Counted from the stretch's first letter, positions 49,824 to 62,080 are shown. The stretch is DNA of 64,000 nucleotides from Rhopalosiphum padi (GCF_020882245.1 NC_083597.1:74192152-74256151), one strand, 5' to 3'. Notes: generated by a model not told the origin, from the letters alone. Program-made: numbers and translations.

Positions 49824-50432
49824 TATGAAAATATGGAAAAGCTATATATTCTAATGTTAAACTTTAGAAAATATTTACGTCCAAATGGAGGTAAATAATT
49901 TTAAATTAATTTAAAATGGTACTTCAACAATTCAACATCAACAGTTCAACCGACTGATAATCTAGTAGACAGTTGTTGTAGTCGATAGTCAATGATACCT
50001 AATTGGTAATTATTATTATATCAAAAGCCAAAACAAAACCGACAACAACTTACATTGCAATGAATAATATTGTTAGCGATAACTTACAGTATGACCATTT
50101 GTGCAACAAGTAGCAGCCGACAAACTTAAAAATCAAACCCATACCACAGAATACCCAGAATATAGAGTAATTATATTTGTATGTATACCTATTAGATTAT
50201 TATATTTCATGTGTACTCTGCATAGAAGCACAAAACAATATCCCAAGTTCTAAAAAAATGTATCCAAAATTCCAAACATTCCCTCTATTGCAGTCTAAAA
50301 ATGAAAACACTTCATATAATTATAATTTCCGCTTGTTATACCACAAATCACGGACTAAGATATACAGGACTGGTAATGACAAACTGTGGGGGGGGGCGTG
50401 CGGGGATAGATCTCAAATGTTTCGGTTCGGTA

Positions 50433-50475
50433 CACGGACTAAGATATATATATAAGAAGTATATCTTAGTCCGTG
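50433..50475. repeat. short perfect hairpin, CACGGACTAAGATATA arms
   Basis: CACGGACTAAGATATA and its complement TATATCTTAGTCCGTG face each other across an 11-bp loop. A third copy of the arm, CACGGACTAAGATATA, lies 84 bp to the left at 50349-50364 in direct orientation. These look like termini of a small foldback or DNA element, with an internal deletion or a tandem insertion. Confidence 0.75.
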
Positions 50476-50959
50476 CCATAAACCCAGAACCAGGGCCATA
50501 TAATATATATATTTCTATATCGTATAAATGGCTGTGCCCTAATAACCGCCCTAGAACATAGCCGCACACAGATCTCCATATTATGCAAATGGAAAAACTT
50601 CAAGACACTGCCATCTATCAATATTATCCTAAATCACCAAAATTCACTTTTAGATATTACTGGTATATTAGCTGCAAGAACGGTGTCTATTGTCCGAGAA
50701 ATGAGAATCATCCCGCCACTATCCAAATCTTAATATGAGTGACTATTTCTCAAGCCCTAGCTTCAAAACGCATGCTCATTGTACCAAAAACTAACGTATA
50801 GGTAATATGTCATCATGTATGGAAATATAATAAAATATGAAAATACAACTAATACAAGCCCATTATTTATAATGCATAATATTTAATAATGAGCTATGTA
50901 CAACTAGGGCAGCCCCCCCCCCCCAAGGACCCAATCCTATATTTAAAAGAAATTGTATT

Positions 50960-51560
50960 CAGTGTCGGCCTGGCATATAAAAGGCCTCGGCCGCAATTTT
51001 CCTCTGGGGCCTGGTTGTTCATAGGATAGTGGACATTATTTTTAAAGCAAGTAGTACTAAATGAGTAATTCATGTAACATTTGACTTAGCTATAGTATCA
51101 ATAATTTGCATTTTCTGAATCTTGATATGTTTTTCAATCGCCATTAGTATTTAAAGGTGATAAATAGGGCTAGGATTTATATGGGTTTGCATATTTTTAA
51201 CATAATACATATAATTACATATATATAAATTTTTGAGAATTTTGTTAATTTTAAATGGTATTTATTTAATGAACGACTATAATTATTGAGTTATTTGTCA
51301 AATTATCGTAAATATACTACCTATCTAAACTAATTAACTAAAACGGACTTAGTACTAAATAAGAATTAGGGATTCAAAACAATTCTAAAAATTTGTGACA
51401 ATATAAACAATGAATATGAAACGGGTGATAAATATGTTAATATTAATTTAAATCCGGGACAAATTGCGTCGTATAAATACGCTTCAACAACATCGTGAGA
51501 TGTAGAAAGGAGTTTCAGTAAGGGTAACAGTAGTACACATTTTATAAACTGTAAATAAAT
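50960..51560 (+). pseudogene. hAT transposase relic (C-terminal dimerisation region)
   Basis: At about 51472-51525 the plus frame reads YKYASTTS, a stop, then DVERSFSKGN. This matches the hAT family C-terminal dimerisation motif, in which a Cys or similar residue normally stands where the stop TGA now is. A hAT-like terminus CAGTGTCGGCCTGG occurs at 50960-50973. The upstream part has lost its reading frame and no matching right terminus was found, so the element is truncated and dead. Confidence 0.6.
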
Positions 51561-51908
51561 TATGAAATTAATTTGAATGAAATGAAAGTTTTTTAATTAT
51601 AATATAGGCACAGGCAATGCATTTGTTATTTTGTTACATTTATCATAGTCTAATAATTCAATTATTTCTTCATCTTCGCTAACATTGATACTATATTCAT
51701 TTAATACACTATCTCTAACTGACTAGAAAATTACTTCAGTACCTTACAAAATACTTTCCGTCCTACTTCTGCCAACTCATAATCACAAATGGTTTCTATA
51801 TCGCCGTTAGAAAATATAATAATCAAATTAATTGATGAAAAAGTTTTAGGGCCCAACCAATAACAATCTTTGAGAAGTCCTTAGTCAACACTCAACACGT
51901 ACCTATAA

Positions 51909-52081
51909 CAGTGGCGTGCTCACGGGGGGATCAGAGTGTCATATCCCCGCCCCGCCTTTTGGAGTTTTTTGTAATGATATAGGTATTATCTACATGAAAA
52001 AAAATTTAAAGTCCATGACAAGTCAAAAATGAATATCTCCTTTCTGAATATACCCTTTCAAAAAAGCTGAGCACGCCACTG
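51909..52081. mobile_element. 173-bp hAT MITE with perfect 8-bp duplication
   Basis: The perfect 14-bp inverted termini CAGTGGCGTGCTCA (51909-51922) and TGAGCACGCCACTG (52068-52081) are flanked by identical ACCTATAA copies at 51901-51908 and 52082-52089. The CAGTGGCG start and 8-bp duplication are hAT features. There is no coding capacity. Intact ends and duplication suggest relatively recent insertion. Confidence 0.92.
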
Positions 52082-52890
52082 ACCTATAACCTATAGTTTA
52101 TATATATATAATAGTGTAGTTTTTAATTTACTACTTCATTTCGATATAGCAGTAATGTTAATAATAAAATAAAATATTGATGAAACATATAGTACGGGGG
52201 CTCGGCATATTTTAAATTACCCTAATTATTAACTAAAAAAAAAAAGCTCAAGGCCTATATAGAACTGATTATATTATGTTAAGAACAAAATTGCAAAAAA
52301 AATATACGTATTACGACAAACTATTATAGACACATAAAAGTATATAGTTAGGAGTATGTACCTAGTATTATCTATATTATGAAGAATAAATAGAGATATT
52401 AATAATAATAGACCATAATATTATAAAACATACTATAGTATGTTATTATGAATATTATTATAACTTACCTCCCTCCCTTCTCCCATAACTAATTCTCCAG
52501 GGCCATCCCTGTGTGCAAATATATACACTTTTAATATATGTATATTATATTTTAAAATTCAAAATTCAAATATATTTTAAACACATTTAAATAATGAGAA
52601 TATAAACTACATACAATCATTTTTGGCTTTTATAGTTTTATTCTCTTTTTATTTTACTAAATAAACTTGGTGATATAATACAATAAGTATAATATTTTAT
52701 ACAATACAAGAATAAAATTATCATTAATATAAATACAATATATTTTACGTAATTATATATTATATTATACAAACACTGAAACACATACATTAAAAAAGTT
52801 ATATGTACATACATATTTAATGTTTAAAAAGATCTAAATAATATTACAATTTAACAATAATATTTTTTTCAATAGTATGTATAAACTAGA

Positions 52891-53741
52891 TTATACTGGG
52901 CCAACTTTTAAAGTAATTGGTAGATAGTGACGTTTTCTTTTTATAAAAGGATTTATCATCTGTTGAGATAAACATATTATTTCTTCTTTAAAAGCACTTT
53001 GCTTTAACGCATCATCGATTTCCGAATATGGAAGAACTGAACTCTCATAAACTAACTTTTGTGAAAACCCACTGGGTTTTCTACGCAGGGTTAATTGTAT
53101 ACAAAATTTAAATTTTTTTGCTTTACTTGCTGATCCAAACAAATTTACATGACTGAAAACAATAATAAGCATTAAATTAATAATCAATAACTACTTAACA
53201 TATACAATTTTGTGTTCACATATTCTGTTTAATTATATAATGTTATTTTAGATTAGTTAGTAAAATAAAAAATAATTAAATATTATTTTTAAAATTACTT
53301 TTGAGTTAAAAAAAAAAAATCCTTACATTTTAAATTGTCTATATTGAATTGGATCAACTATATGAACGAATGCTGCAAAGTATTCATTCTCTGCTGATAA
53401 AAACCACTTGAATTTTTCATTATCACCTTGCAATCTAATTTCAAGTAACTAAAACAATAATAAAACTTAAGTAAAACATATAATTTCAAAAATTTACATT
53501 TATAATTTTTTTTTATAAATTCCACCTGTTCTGATCCAGTTAGAACGCGGTCATTGTGATTTTTAATCATATGCGAGTACACTTCAAAATGGGTTCCTTT
53601 CCAAGAACAATTAGTGAAAAAACATTCGTATTGTCTATAAAAACATTCTTGTTCGTGTTTTTCTTTTAGAGCAATTTTCAACAATTCATGCTTGCATCCA
53701 TTTGGAGTATTTTTACAGGGATACTTTAGCAAAATACCAAC
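52891..53741 (-). CDS. SIAH zinc-finger and SINA-domain exons
   Basis: Exon 53526-53741 encodes paired Cys/His fingers: YPCKNTPNGCKHELLK, then HEQECFYRQYECFFTNCSW and HMIKNH, matching the SIAH-type zinc finger. Exons 53327-53448 (KFKWFLSAENEYFAAFVHIV) and 52891-53152 (KFKFCIQLTLRRKPSGFSQK, ending LPITLKVGPV and stop) form the beta-rich SINA substrate-binding domain. Junction phases are 0 and 2. Confidence 0.92.
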
Positions 53742-56700
53742 CTTAAAACAAAAAAAAAACTTGATTATTGAAAAAATTTTTGTAATAATTAAAATATATA
53801 AAGTAATTTACTTTTTCCATGTATAGATTGCGTTCTGAGTTGAAATATTTTCTACATGTTGGACAATTTTCGCACTTAAGTACACATGTATTACAAATTA
53901 AATGTCCATTTAAGCATTGATAAATGGGAGCAAAAATGTGTTCAAAACATACAGGACACTCAAATAAACGTAATAACTGATCATTAAGGTCTTCATATGT
54001 TTCTGGATGTTTTTCAACGCGTCTCAGTGATGTTTGTCCAATTTTTCTGTATCTATATAATTTTAAATAAAATTTATTATGATTTTAAGCAATTATTTTG
54101 AAAAAAATTAAATTATACATGGTGATTCTTTTATCAAAAACACACGTTGTTTCAAAAAATATTCATGTATTTGAAAACATTTTTTTACATAGTTTCAAGT
54201 TGTTAAAAATGTTTTAATTAAAAAATAATATTTTTAAACATTTTTTAAAGTTTTTTTTAAAATGTTTGTCCACTACTCCGCTTATCTAAACTTTCAATAC
54301 GTATAACTCATAAATTACTCATCAATTTTATTTATATATTTTTTGAAACTAAAACAATAAAAAAAAAAAAATAGTTTTTAAAAACTTAAAGTAACATTAA
54401 GAAAGGTCACAGCCCGTAATTTTAATAAATAAAATAAATAATAAATTATACAATTATCATTTAAATAGTATATGAATATGTTGTACATTCTAACGTCCTA
54501 ATATTGAACATTCACAATACTACTTTATTTCTTGCTTATCCACAATGGGAAATGTAAAAGAATTTGTTATAATTATTAATTTTTTTTATTTTTGTAAGTA
54601 TTACACATAAAATTAAAATAAAAAACTTACTGCTTATTACTATGCATTGCAGATGTTAATGTAGGATGAGAATTTCTCGAAATCGTTTCACTATCATCCT
54701 GAATAGAATTAACTACTTCATCAATTCTAACTGAATTATTAGCTGTCTCATTTTCTATATTATCTAATTCGAAATCAATTGTTCTATGAACTGAACCATC
54801 AGAACGTACATCAGAACGTATAACATATCTGAGCAGAGGTGGGCTAAGATTAGTGTTATCAGTAGAGCCACTGTAAAATTTGTGAAAAAATAAATACTTT
54901 TAAAACTAAAAAAATATTAAAATATATAATAATTATTGAATTAATACTATTTACTGAAAATTATGTATAATATTGTATCATTGTATGAATAAAACTTATA
55001 CATAATGGTAATAAAATATTTAAATTTCAGAGTTCTAGGATCACTATAAGAATATGGTGAACTAAATAAGAAAGAATAAGATACTCAGAAGAGTTAAAAA
55101 GTATTTTAAAAAGAGAATAAATTAATGATCTGTTATGATGACGGATTAATCAAGAACATTAAAAACAATTGACTGGATCTTAAATTTAAGCAATGGATGT
55201 CAAACAAATTGTTGGACCAAGGACATGAACTTTGAATGCTCCTGGAAATCAATATTTGTAAGCTTTTACATATCTCAATTGAATGTGTGCAGTTTGATGG
55301 AAATAAAAATTGAAATAATTCATCAGAGTTAGCAATAAAAAGTTATTTTTTTAATATTTGAATACATCAATGGGTAATAGATAATATTTAGGTTCTTTAG
55401 AATAGATATTCATCATGGAATACTTAGTGAATTATAAAATAATTATTTATTTAAATTTATTAGGAACAACTAGGGTATTTAAATACCAGCTACAGAAAAA
55501 TGAGACATATTTTTTTTGATTTTAATTTGATCTTGATTTATTCATTGAATTCTTTAATTTTAATAATAACACATTAAACTATAAGATTTTTTTTATTTTC
55601 AATTTTTTAATAAAAATAATATTGAGTTACTTTTTGGTATGAGCAGTGGCATATTTACAACTGTTTTATTTTTGGCTGGGGAGTGAAAAATTTATTATAT
55701 TATATATTTATATGTATTTATTATAGTCAAATTATAAAATTAAATCAAGTTTTCTATTTTTATTTTATAAATCATCAATCATTTAGGAAGAAACCTCCAG
55801 CACCCATTGTCAAGTAATATCTGCTTTTTGTTAACTATAAACATTAGACTTTGAAAAGTTTCTCACAAGTTATAATAAAAATTAAAATAAGCTGATAGAG
55901 GTATTAGAAAGAATTTTAAACTGGTTTATCAAGTTTAGGGAATAAGATAATTGAAAATTTCCATTGTAAGGGGAAGTAAGAAAGCTTAAGTATTGAGTGT
56001 ATTATGTATGTAATAAGAATATAGTTCTTTTAAAAAGTTAAAATTATTAAATTGAAACCAGAGGACTTTCAAAGTTGAAATGAGCAAATGTAGAGGGAGA
56101 TATCATTAGGAGTAAATGCTTTGATTAGTATGAATAAAATAAGTAGAATTGATTTAAAATTTAGGATTTCTTTTGTAAATTATGGATTGTTAATGTTATA
56201 GTAATGTTAGAAGACAAAAGCTAAGTATGTGCAAAATAGTGCAAAAAAAAAAACAAATGAAATAAATAACATTTTGTGAATTTCATTTGTCCTAAGAATT
56301 ATTATTATATTTAAGTTACTTACTGATTATCATCATTAGTTGTTAATGGTATTGCTGCAGGCACATTTGGTAAATCATTGTTTACTCCTGTAGCTAGTAT
56401 TTCAGGAGTATCTGAAGGAGATTCGGACGGTGGACTAAATGGTGTTGGTGACATGACAACAGGTACAACTCTTGTTCTTGGAGTTTCATTAGGTATATCT
56501 AAAGTACCATTTCTATTTTCTTCACTGTTGTCAGGTTCCATTACATTTTCTATTACTTGTATTTCAGGAAGTTCTTGTTCTGAAGTTTGTGATCTACCAG
56601 GAGGCTAAAAATAAAATTAATTTTAAATTAATATAAATATCTATATACTGAGTATCTTACAGTGTCGTAATATGCGAGCTATGATACTTAGTACATATTA

Positions 56701-59700
56701 AATTAATATACATATGTATAAATATATTCAAACAAATTGTGTCAAAAAAATAAAAGAAAAACATAAAAACTTAATTGGTTATAAGTTATGAATATATTTA
56801 ATAAAATGATACTAAATAAATCTGGGTGTCATAGTGGTAAAGTTGTGTAGCAAATGACTAGATAACTACACTGTCGATGCAAAAAAATGATAGTTCCACA
56901 TACAACCATTACCATTTCCAGTACTATTGTGTCTTCAAGTTTGTAAGTAAAATTCACTCAAATTTAGTCTGCTCATGTCTTTTCTTGGAAAATGAGGGTG
57001 GAATTAGAGGTGCGCGATTATAACAATCGATAAATCGATCTAACCCATTTAATCAATTAATCGATTTACAATTCAAAAAATATAGCACAGTCAGTAGTCC
57101 ACTAAAAATCGAAAGTAAATAAAATAAATAAAACAAGTCACATAATGATTAATCAACCACGATTGATCGATTAATTATTTGACATATGGTCAATTAACAG
57201 CTTATAAATCAATATAATAATCAATTAATCGATTATTATTAAGTATTATAAGAACAATCAATTAATAAAAAATACAAATAATCACGCACCCCTAAGACGA
57301 ATAATATATGTATGATAGTATGTAAGTATTTTATAAGACTAATTCAGTAAACAGAAAATAAATAAACATTTAATAACATTGGTTTGGTGATGAAATGATT
57401 GCGTAACCAAGTTTATATAAGTACTGTTTTCCTCTTTCATAAATCTTTAATTACTCATTTTCTAAAATTATTTAAAATATATATTAAATAAAATTATGAA
57501 GTCTATAATTCTCTACTCAAAATCTTTAGATAATGCAAGGATAATCTATGTAACAATTATAAACCTAAATAGTCTGATCAATAAGTGATTTATTCATTTA
57601 ATCATCATTTGATAAGAAATCAATTATTAATTATAGTTTAATATTCAAACTACACATAAGTATCATTGTATATAAAATACATATGTATTTGAATCATATA
57701 TCTAGTTATCACATACTATCAGTTCAAATATAAAATTAAAAATATATATTTATTAAACTTACATGGTCATTAAAATCTCGGTTTGTTGATGAAACATTAA
57801 CACGCGTATTGGTTCTTGTGACACCGGGGGGAGGCGTTTGTCTTGGAAAGCTTGTGTTTATTAATACATAAGGTTGATCTACAAAATTCCTTGGCCGTTT
57901 TACAGATCTAGCGTGTGCTGGTCTATGATCATAGCCAATATGTTTTAGTATAAGATTATTTCTCATAAAATCAAAGTTAACTCCAGTATGATCATCTTCA
58001 TCACTTTCATCATTCCATGATATACCAGCTACTTCATTATCTAAAAAGTTTTTTAAATTTATGTAAAGCTTATAAACTAAGTTTATATATTGTTATAAAT
58101 TATAATACATGTATTATTATTCTTTCTATATTTTTATTAAATAAATAATTCGTTAAAAGTGAAGTTAAAAAGTGGTTATATCACAAAAATATTAAAACTA
58201 ATTTAATATATTACAATTTTTTTAAATACCTACATAAATAATTTATATGATATGCAAATCACATTAATAATAAGTTATCTAAAATGTTCATATACATAAC
58301 ATTCATTATACAAAAATATATTTACTAGATGTTAAAGAGCTTGTTTGAGTATTAGGTGGTGTATTATTCGATGGAATTTGCCTAGCTGATGTAATTTGCC
58401 GAGTGTCTGGATCAGTAATGGTAAACCTAACAAAAGGTGATCGATTTCTCGTAGCATCTCCATTTACTGTATCTAAGAGACATTTGGAAATTAAAATAAT
58501 GTTTCCTTATGATAAATCTTTGAAATTAAGTCTTTTTTTGTTTTTTCCTAGTTAGTTTTGATGGTTTAGTCTCTATTTAAGTTGTATAATACAGTAAGAG
58601 TGCTAATATAGTTATAAGTTTCCTGCTTGCTGATAGCAGACTATACTTAAAAGGATTGCTGAATTGATTTTCTAAATACATTTTTAAATGTAAGTAAAAA
58701 TAAATTAAATTTATAGCATACAATAACAAAATCAATTTTATTTTCTATGTTAATCTCATTGATGAGATAAATAATTTGTAGGCCTAATTTTTCTACACAT
58801 TATAAAGGCATGATAAGTAGGGTCCAGATTTTTAGGTTTTTTTTAATAGTGACAAAGCATATACAGTTTTAAAGATTAAAAAATGTTGACGATTTTTTCA
58901 ACATCAAGTTTATAGAGAAGTTTTATATCATTAACAATAAAATAGAATTTACTTTGTGTTCTATTTTTATATTTATTATACGTTTTTCATTATTTGCAAT
59001 TTTTTTTTTTTAAATACTACTTAATAATAATTTTTATAGTTATAATATTTTTTTTAATTGTAATTTGTTTATATTTAGTTAGTAATTATATTAAGAATAG
59101 ACTAAGTAAGAAAATTAGTGGACGTTTTTGTTTTATACAATTCCTTCAGTGGCATATATAAAAGGAGCAATAATAGTTATATATGTACAATTCATACTTA
59201 AGATTATTAAAAATATCAAGAATTGTATATTATATTTTATACCATATTGTCCAAGCCCATCTACAGGGGAGATTTTAGGGGTTAACCCCCCCAGAAATGT
59301 TTAAAGTAGTAGCATTTTTATCTTTCATTAAAATGATAATAAAATACTATATTATAGTATTTTTAATTCATGTATTATCAATATTTTAACCCCTCCCCTT
59401 TTGATAGGACTTGGTTAAATTAAAACGTGCTTGATATTGTCCCAGATACAATTGCATGATTTTCAATAAGGATAATTATACTAATTTACAATTATCTAGA
59501 ACAATGGTTCTCAAACTTTTTTTTATGTACCACTTAGGTATATTATCTATTAGTCACGTACCACTAATAACTAAATATAGAATGATCCAAAATCCGGTAG
59601 CGGTGTTGTATGCTATCTACAAATATTTATCTACATTCTACAAAGTACAAAGTTAGATCCCACAGGCTTTAACGATTAGTTATGTCTGTGAATTATTCGC

Positions 59701-62080
59701 GTGTGTTTGTCATTTGTATTGCGTTCAAAATGAATTCAATTGGTGATTTATATAGACATATTATTTATACTGATGATACATGTGTGAATTTTTTAAAACA
59801 AAAAGGTGTCTTACCTAAACAAGAATTTTGTGAAAAAATCAATGTTAGCAATGAAGTGTGTGGTGGCGTTCTCAAGGAATGTTATAAAAATAGCCGCAAA
59901 CGAGATTCCGATGGGCAATTTGTGAAAACAAAATACTTACGTTGCCAAACACGTGGTTGTCAAACCTATCAGTCCATTCGTAAAAAAAATCCGTTTTTTA
60001 CCTATGTCGATACTAATGGAAAATGTAATAGCGGATTAAGTTTATGCCAGATTGTAATAGAGCTCGTATGGTATTGGGCACATGGTATGCAAGTAATTCA
60101 AACTATAAAATGGACAGCTAGAAGTCAACACACCGTGTCGGATTGGTACAATCTTTGCCGTGATATTTGTGTTGACCAATTTGAAAAACGTACAAAAATG
60201 GGTGGTGTAGGATTCGTAGTGCAAATAGACGAATCTTTATTTCAAGGCAAGCGAAAGTATAACCGTGGTCGTCTACGTCTAGGAGATCGTCAACCTAGAG
60301 AAGAATCAGGATCTAGCAGTTCTGATACTGATACTGAAATAACTAATCGAAATAACGGTGTACGCGTACAGGGGCCGTGGGTGTTTGGAATGTGTTGTAG
60401 GCGTGATAATATAGTAGAACGCCGATTGTTTATCGTTCAAAAAAGAGACCGCACCACTTTGCTTCCAATTATTAAAAGAGAAATTGAGCCAGGGACGACC
60501 ATTTTTTCAGATGAATGGAAAGCTTACAGCTGTTTAAACGATCATGGCTATATCTACAATACCGTAAATCATAAAAATAATTTCATTGATCCCCACAAAC
60601 AGGAGCTGAAACTCAAACTATGGAATGTTATTGGCGACATATAAAGGTGAAATATGGTATAAAATCGCATGGTGCCACTAATTTGCTGGAAAGGCAGCTT
60701 AAAGAAGAATGGTGGCGCTCCATAAACACAACCAATACGTTCGAAACATTTTTTATTGATATGAAAAATACTTTTCAACTTTAATTAAGAACATTCATTG
60801 ATAATCTTCATTTATTTATGAAGTGCTCTGGTTTAAAATGAAGTAAGATTTTTTTATATAATAATACGACATAATTTATACGTAAATAGCAATGTGTAGA
60901 TAACATTTAGTGCGTAGATAGCATACGACACCGCTACCCAAAATCCAAATTGTACAGTTAAATACATTTTTTTTTAAATAATAAGGCAGTAAAATACTAC
61001 AGCTAAAGTATAATTATTTTTTATTTATTTGTTTTTTAAAATAAGATATAAGTGGGTTTATTATTCAAAAATGGCCCTCCGCATACCATCAAGTAGTCCA
61101 GTGTTTCTCAATCTTTGTATTATAACACAGACTATTAAAAATGTTCATACTTTGTGACACACAATAAAAAAAAAAATAAGAATAATACCTATTAATTTTT
61201 GTAAATAGTGTCAACAAGGTTCGTACAGTTAATATAAGTACTTCCCGCGACACGTTTGGCTTACCCGACGTCATACTGGTTGAGAAACACTGGTGTAGTC
61301 TTTCGCGTACCACGGTTTAAGAACTGTTGATTTAGAAGAAAAGGTTTACGTGGGGAAATTTCAAATATTTATTTTAAAAATATAAAAAATGATTTTTGCA
61401 TATTTTCTTGTGAAACTTTCTGTTAAACATAAAACAAGAATTTATTTTATATAAATATTGTAAAATCTATTGACAATTTTACCACTACAACGTAACTTTT
61501 AGTTTAAAAAATTTAAAAAATACAAATCAAAGTATATACTATATTTTGATATTTATTAATTTTTTTTACATAAAACTTTTTTTTTATTTTTAATAGAATA
61601 TAAGGAAAATAATATATTTAAAAAAAATAATAATATCATATTAAATATATATATATATTAAAAATCCTGACTGGTCATTGGTTTATCTTAGATAATAGAT
61701 AGATATTTATTAAAAAGATGAATATGGTTAGTTTAAATTTTTAAATGATATTATGGTAGAAATGAGAAATGTTTTTATTTAGCTTGATTTGACTAGTTAA
61801 AATATATGAACAAATAATTTTAAAATAACTTACTCCCTGCATTTTGTGTCGTGCTACTTGAACTTTCATCATAGCTATTATCTCTTGAACTACGAACTTG
61901 CTCGTTTTGTTCCATATTAATTGTATCTAAAATAATTAAAACAACAAATAAAAATGATCAAATTAATTTAAATTACAAATAACACCAACCTGTTAACACT
62001 GGAGCCATAGATAAATGATGATGGCTATTGAAAACTCGACTAGGTCTTTCCATGCGGTTAAGCTCCTCTTCCAAATCAAT
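52891..62080 (-). CDS. SIAH/SINA-type RING E3 ubiquitin ligase, 5' end not found
   Basis: Ten exons in transcript order: 61990-62080, 61834-61926, 58326-58472, 57763-58040, 56324-56604, 54631-54870, 53812-54052, 53526-53741, 53327-53448, 52891-53152. All phases agree, giving 1971 nt (656 aa plus stop). The first exon is preceded by a TTATTATAG acceptor, so another exon (with the start or a 5' UTR) lies upstream. Residues about 1-380 are polar and Ser/Thr/Pro/Asn-rich with no domain, unlike classic SIAH proteins (about 280-320 aa), which begin soon before the RING. Then RING (about 402-437), SIAH zinc fingers (about 462-520) and SINA domain (to 656). Role: E2-dependent ubiquitination of bound substrates. 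It lies downstream of nothing co-oriented in an obvious unit. The intron 58473-61833 holds nested transposons. Confidence 0.9.
53812..54052 (-). CDS. RING-finger exon of the SIAH-type ligase
   Basis: After a charged lead (IGQTSLRRVEKHPETYEDLN), the exon reads FECPVCFEHIFAPIYQCLNG then HLICNTCVLKCENCPTCR. This is a C3HC4 RING with the Gly-His and CPTCR signature of SIAH proteins; all eight zinc ligands are present. It ends EKK-type before a GTAAAT donor in phase 0. Confidence 0.93.
54631..58472 (-). CDS. low-complexity N-terminal exons of the SIAH-type ligase
   Basis: Exons 58326-58472, 57763-58040, 56324-56604 and 54631-54870. Encoded segments include RSPFVRFTITDPDTRQITSA, an acidic NDESDEDDHTGVNFDF, a Pro/Ser-rich VVPVVMSPTPFSPPSESPSD and IDEVVNSIQDDSETISRNSH. 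They look disordered. Coding status rests on consistent phases and good splice sites rather than domain matches. The SP-rich block could carry phosphorylation sites (inference). Confidence 0.78.
57005..57295. mobile_element. hAT-like MITE rich in TCGATTAAT motifs
   Basis: The end AGAGGTGCGCGATTAT is opposed by the complement of ATAATCACGCACCCCT near 57279-57294. Inside are many ATCGATTAATCGATT-type palindromic motifs, a pattern common in hAT MITEs. No clear 8-bp duplication was found, so the assignment is tentative. It lies in an intron of the SIAH-type gene. Confidence 0.5.
59596..60938 (+). mobile_element. Merlin-type DNA transposon, nearly complete
   Basis: Inverted termini of 25 bp (59596-59620 and 60914-60938) beginning GGTAGCGGTG and ending TATGCTATCTAC differ at one position. 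Both flanks carry the identical 8-bp duplication CAAAATCC (59588-59595 and 60939-60946). The 1343-bp element encodes one transposase on the plus strand. Termini starting GG, an 8-bp duplication and an IS1016/ISXO2-like transposase define the Merlin superfamily. It lies in the SIAH gene's intron, antisense to the gene. Confidence 0.93.
59682..60784 (+). pseudogene. Merlin transposase, ISXO2-like DDE domain, one frameshift
   Basis: The open frame runs from 59682 (a likelier start is Met17, 59730, MNSIGDLYRHI) to a stop at 60642-60644. Residues about 60-100 include a Cys-containing N-terminal module (CGGVLKECY, LRCQTRGCQTYQSIRKKNPF). A helix-turn-helix-like part follows at about 120-160. The catalytic core shows VQIDESLFQGKRKYNRGR (Asp183) and TIFSDEWKAYSCL (Asp277). 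After FIDPH the frame shifts. A second open frame, continuing to TAA 60782-60784, supplies the expected third acidic residue in MECYWRHIK and a typical C-terminal end. So one small indel near 60595-60605 is the only disabling change I see. A sequencing error is possible. Confidence 0.9.
61099..61292. mobile_element. small hAT MITE nested in the outer element
   Basis: The inverted ends CAGTGTTTCTCAATC (61099) and CAGTGTTTCTCAACC (complement, ending 61292) differ at one base. The flanks AAGTAGTC (61091-61098) and GTGTAGTC (61293-61300) share six of eight bases, consistent with an aged hAT duplication. The 194-bp interior has no coding capacity. Confidence 0.75.

Larger units (their letters stand above)
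49824..52890. other. intergenic region rich in DNA-transposon relics
   Basis: Between the SIAH gene's 3' end and the Ly6 start. The first hundred or so bases after 49824 should contain the Ly6 promoter and 5' UTR. It also holds the ACGGACTAAGATA hairpin (50433-50475), a hAT relic (50960-51560), a clean hAT MITE (51909-52081) and C-runs near 50909 and 52470. Plus and minus frames near 50177-50569 are open by chance across the repeat. The SIAH 3' UTR should occupy the right edge. Confidence 0.5.
59502..61329. mobile_element. outer hAT-like element, host of two nested insertions
   Basis: The left end CAATGGTTCTCAAACT (59502) and the right-end complement CAACAGTTCTTAAACC (ending 61329) are similar inverted termini. 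The 8-bp flanks ATCTAGAA (59494-59501) and ATTTAGAA (61330-61337) differ at one base and fit the hAT pattern nTnnnnAn. GTACCAC motifs near both ends reinforce pairing. Removing the Merlin insert and the small MITE leaves a few hundred bases without a gene, so this was itself non-autonomous. It is the oldest layer by its divergence. Confidence 0.7.

Noticed and set aside
50906..52520. Possible large element between GGGCAGCCCCC and GGCCATCCCTG
   Set aside because: The two ends match only over short C/G-rich stretches and no target duplication could be found.
59243..59420. Inverted GGGGTTAA blocks suggesting a further MITE
   Set aside because: The similarity is confined to G-runs and GGTTAA, with no consistent termini or duplication.
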